Positions 63,798 to 64,000 of a stretch of DNA of 64,000 bases are shown here, one piece after another; position 1 is the stretch's first letter, and each line of letters opens with the position of its first letter. Source of the DNA: Terribacillus aidingensis (GTDB lineage Bacteria > Bacillota > Bacilli > Bacillales > Amphibacillaceae). The stretch is from NCBI RefSeq assembly GCF_040703035.1, contig NZ_CP159996.1:406001-470000 (forward strand), read 5' to 3'. The position numbers were made by a program, and so were the translations under genes. Under the pieces are notes generated by a model that worked only from the letters and a program-made list of their open reading frames with translations, was not told where the DNA came from and searched no databases.

Positions 63798-64000
63798 ATG
63801 GATGGAGAGGTAAAAGAGGCATTTATAAAATCGAAATCCAAGGATAAGCAAGAAAGCTATGAAGCATATCTATACATAATGCAAGCGACAGAAAAACAAG
63901 TGGATTGGGCATATGAGGTCTGGGATGACTTGCTGGAAGGTTTGACGGATAAAGATAACCATCAACGTTCCCGTTCAGCTCAATATTTAGCTAATTTAGC
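63798..64000 (+). CDS. Hypothetical protein, cut by the window edge
   Basis: ATG 63798 has AAGGAGGAG upstream and the frame is open to the end of the window (67 codons). The visible part (MDGEVKEAFIKSKSKDKQES, then YLYIMQATEKQVDWAYEVWDD) is acidic and helical with no signal peptide. The pattern around DDLLEGLTDKDNHQRSRSAQ recalls HEAT-like repeat proteins, but the family is not certain. Confidence 0.65.
   Translation, partial: MDGEVKEAFIKSKSKDKQESYEAYLYIMQATEKQVDWAYEVWDDLLEGLTDKDNHQRSRSAQYLANL

Overview
This window is a chromosomal segment of a low-GC, spore-forming Bacillaceae bacterium. The gene order closely follows the Bacillus subtilis run cshA(ydbR)-ydbS-ydbT-rhomboid-acpS-ydcC-alr-ndoAI-ndoA-rsbRA/S/T/U/V/W-sigB-rsbX-tex-cmpA-ydcK. 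After the tRNA/rRNA block it resumes with tsaE-tsaB-rimI-tsaD-ydiF-rex. Strong AGGAGG ribosome binding sites, many TTG and GTG starts, a T-box, a sigma-B operon and the cortex regulator cmpA all fit this assignment. The genus is not fixed by sequence alone; a moderately halotolerant genus near Virgibacillus or Terribacillus is only a guess. I saw no IS element, prophage, integrase or CRISPR array.

Left part (1-18.7 kb): the typA 3' end and a YkvA-like gene; a minus-strand sucrose operon (LacI repressor, sucrose-6-phosphate hydrolase, PTS EIIBC) with its operators, cre and promoter readable; a MacB-type ABC exporter; a T-box-controlled argS; a frameshifted cupin gene; a CapA-like protein, a YdbP thioredoxin, mntH and a lipid kinase; an ABC-F gene behind an attenuator-like leader with a short upstream ORF; a general-stress SDR with a sigma-B-like promoter; and a glutaredoxin, a YppG protein and an esterase.

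Core part (19-36.7 kb): RNA helicase CshA, two PH-domain membrane proteins, rhomboid, holo-ACP synthase, NAD(P)H-hydrate repair enzyme, lipoprotein YdcC, alanine racemase, the MazEF-type NdoAI/NdoA pair, and the full sigma-B stressosome and partner-switching module. The last has a consensus sigma-B autoregulatory promoter before rsbV. Tex, CmpA and an SprT-like protein follow.

Stable RNA block (36.7-43.4 kb): eleven tRNAs, 16S, 23S, 5S, then initiator tRNA-Met and tRNA-Asp. It carries tandem promoters, an internal promoter before tRNA-Arg, a probable promoter before 5S, and long processing stems around 16S and 23S. Relative to B. subtilis as I remember it, this joins the trnS locus directly to the rrnE-trnE locus.

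Right part (43.4-64 kb): a PP2C-like protein lacking metal-binding aspartates, the t6A genes tsaE/B/D with rimI, a cluster of DnaA-box-like 9-mers between tsaD and the ABC-F gene ydiF, rex with a long leader, and a FetAB-type ABC pair. Then comes more variable accessory content: a universal stress protein, an MFS exporter, an iron-alcohol-dehydrogenase remnant, a Crp/Fnr regulator with a monooxygenase and an SDR, a LysE/LysR divergent pair, a CPBP protease-like protein, a Fur-controlled siderophore-binding lipoprotein, a TauE/SafE exporter, a CcpB-like LacI regulator, a DUF554 membrane protein, and a truncated gene at the right edge.
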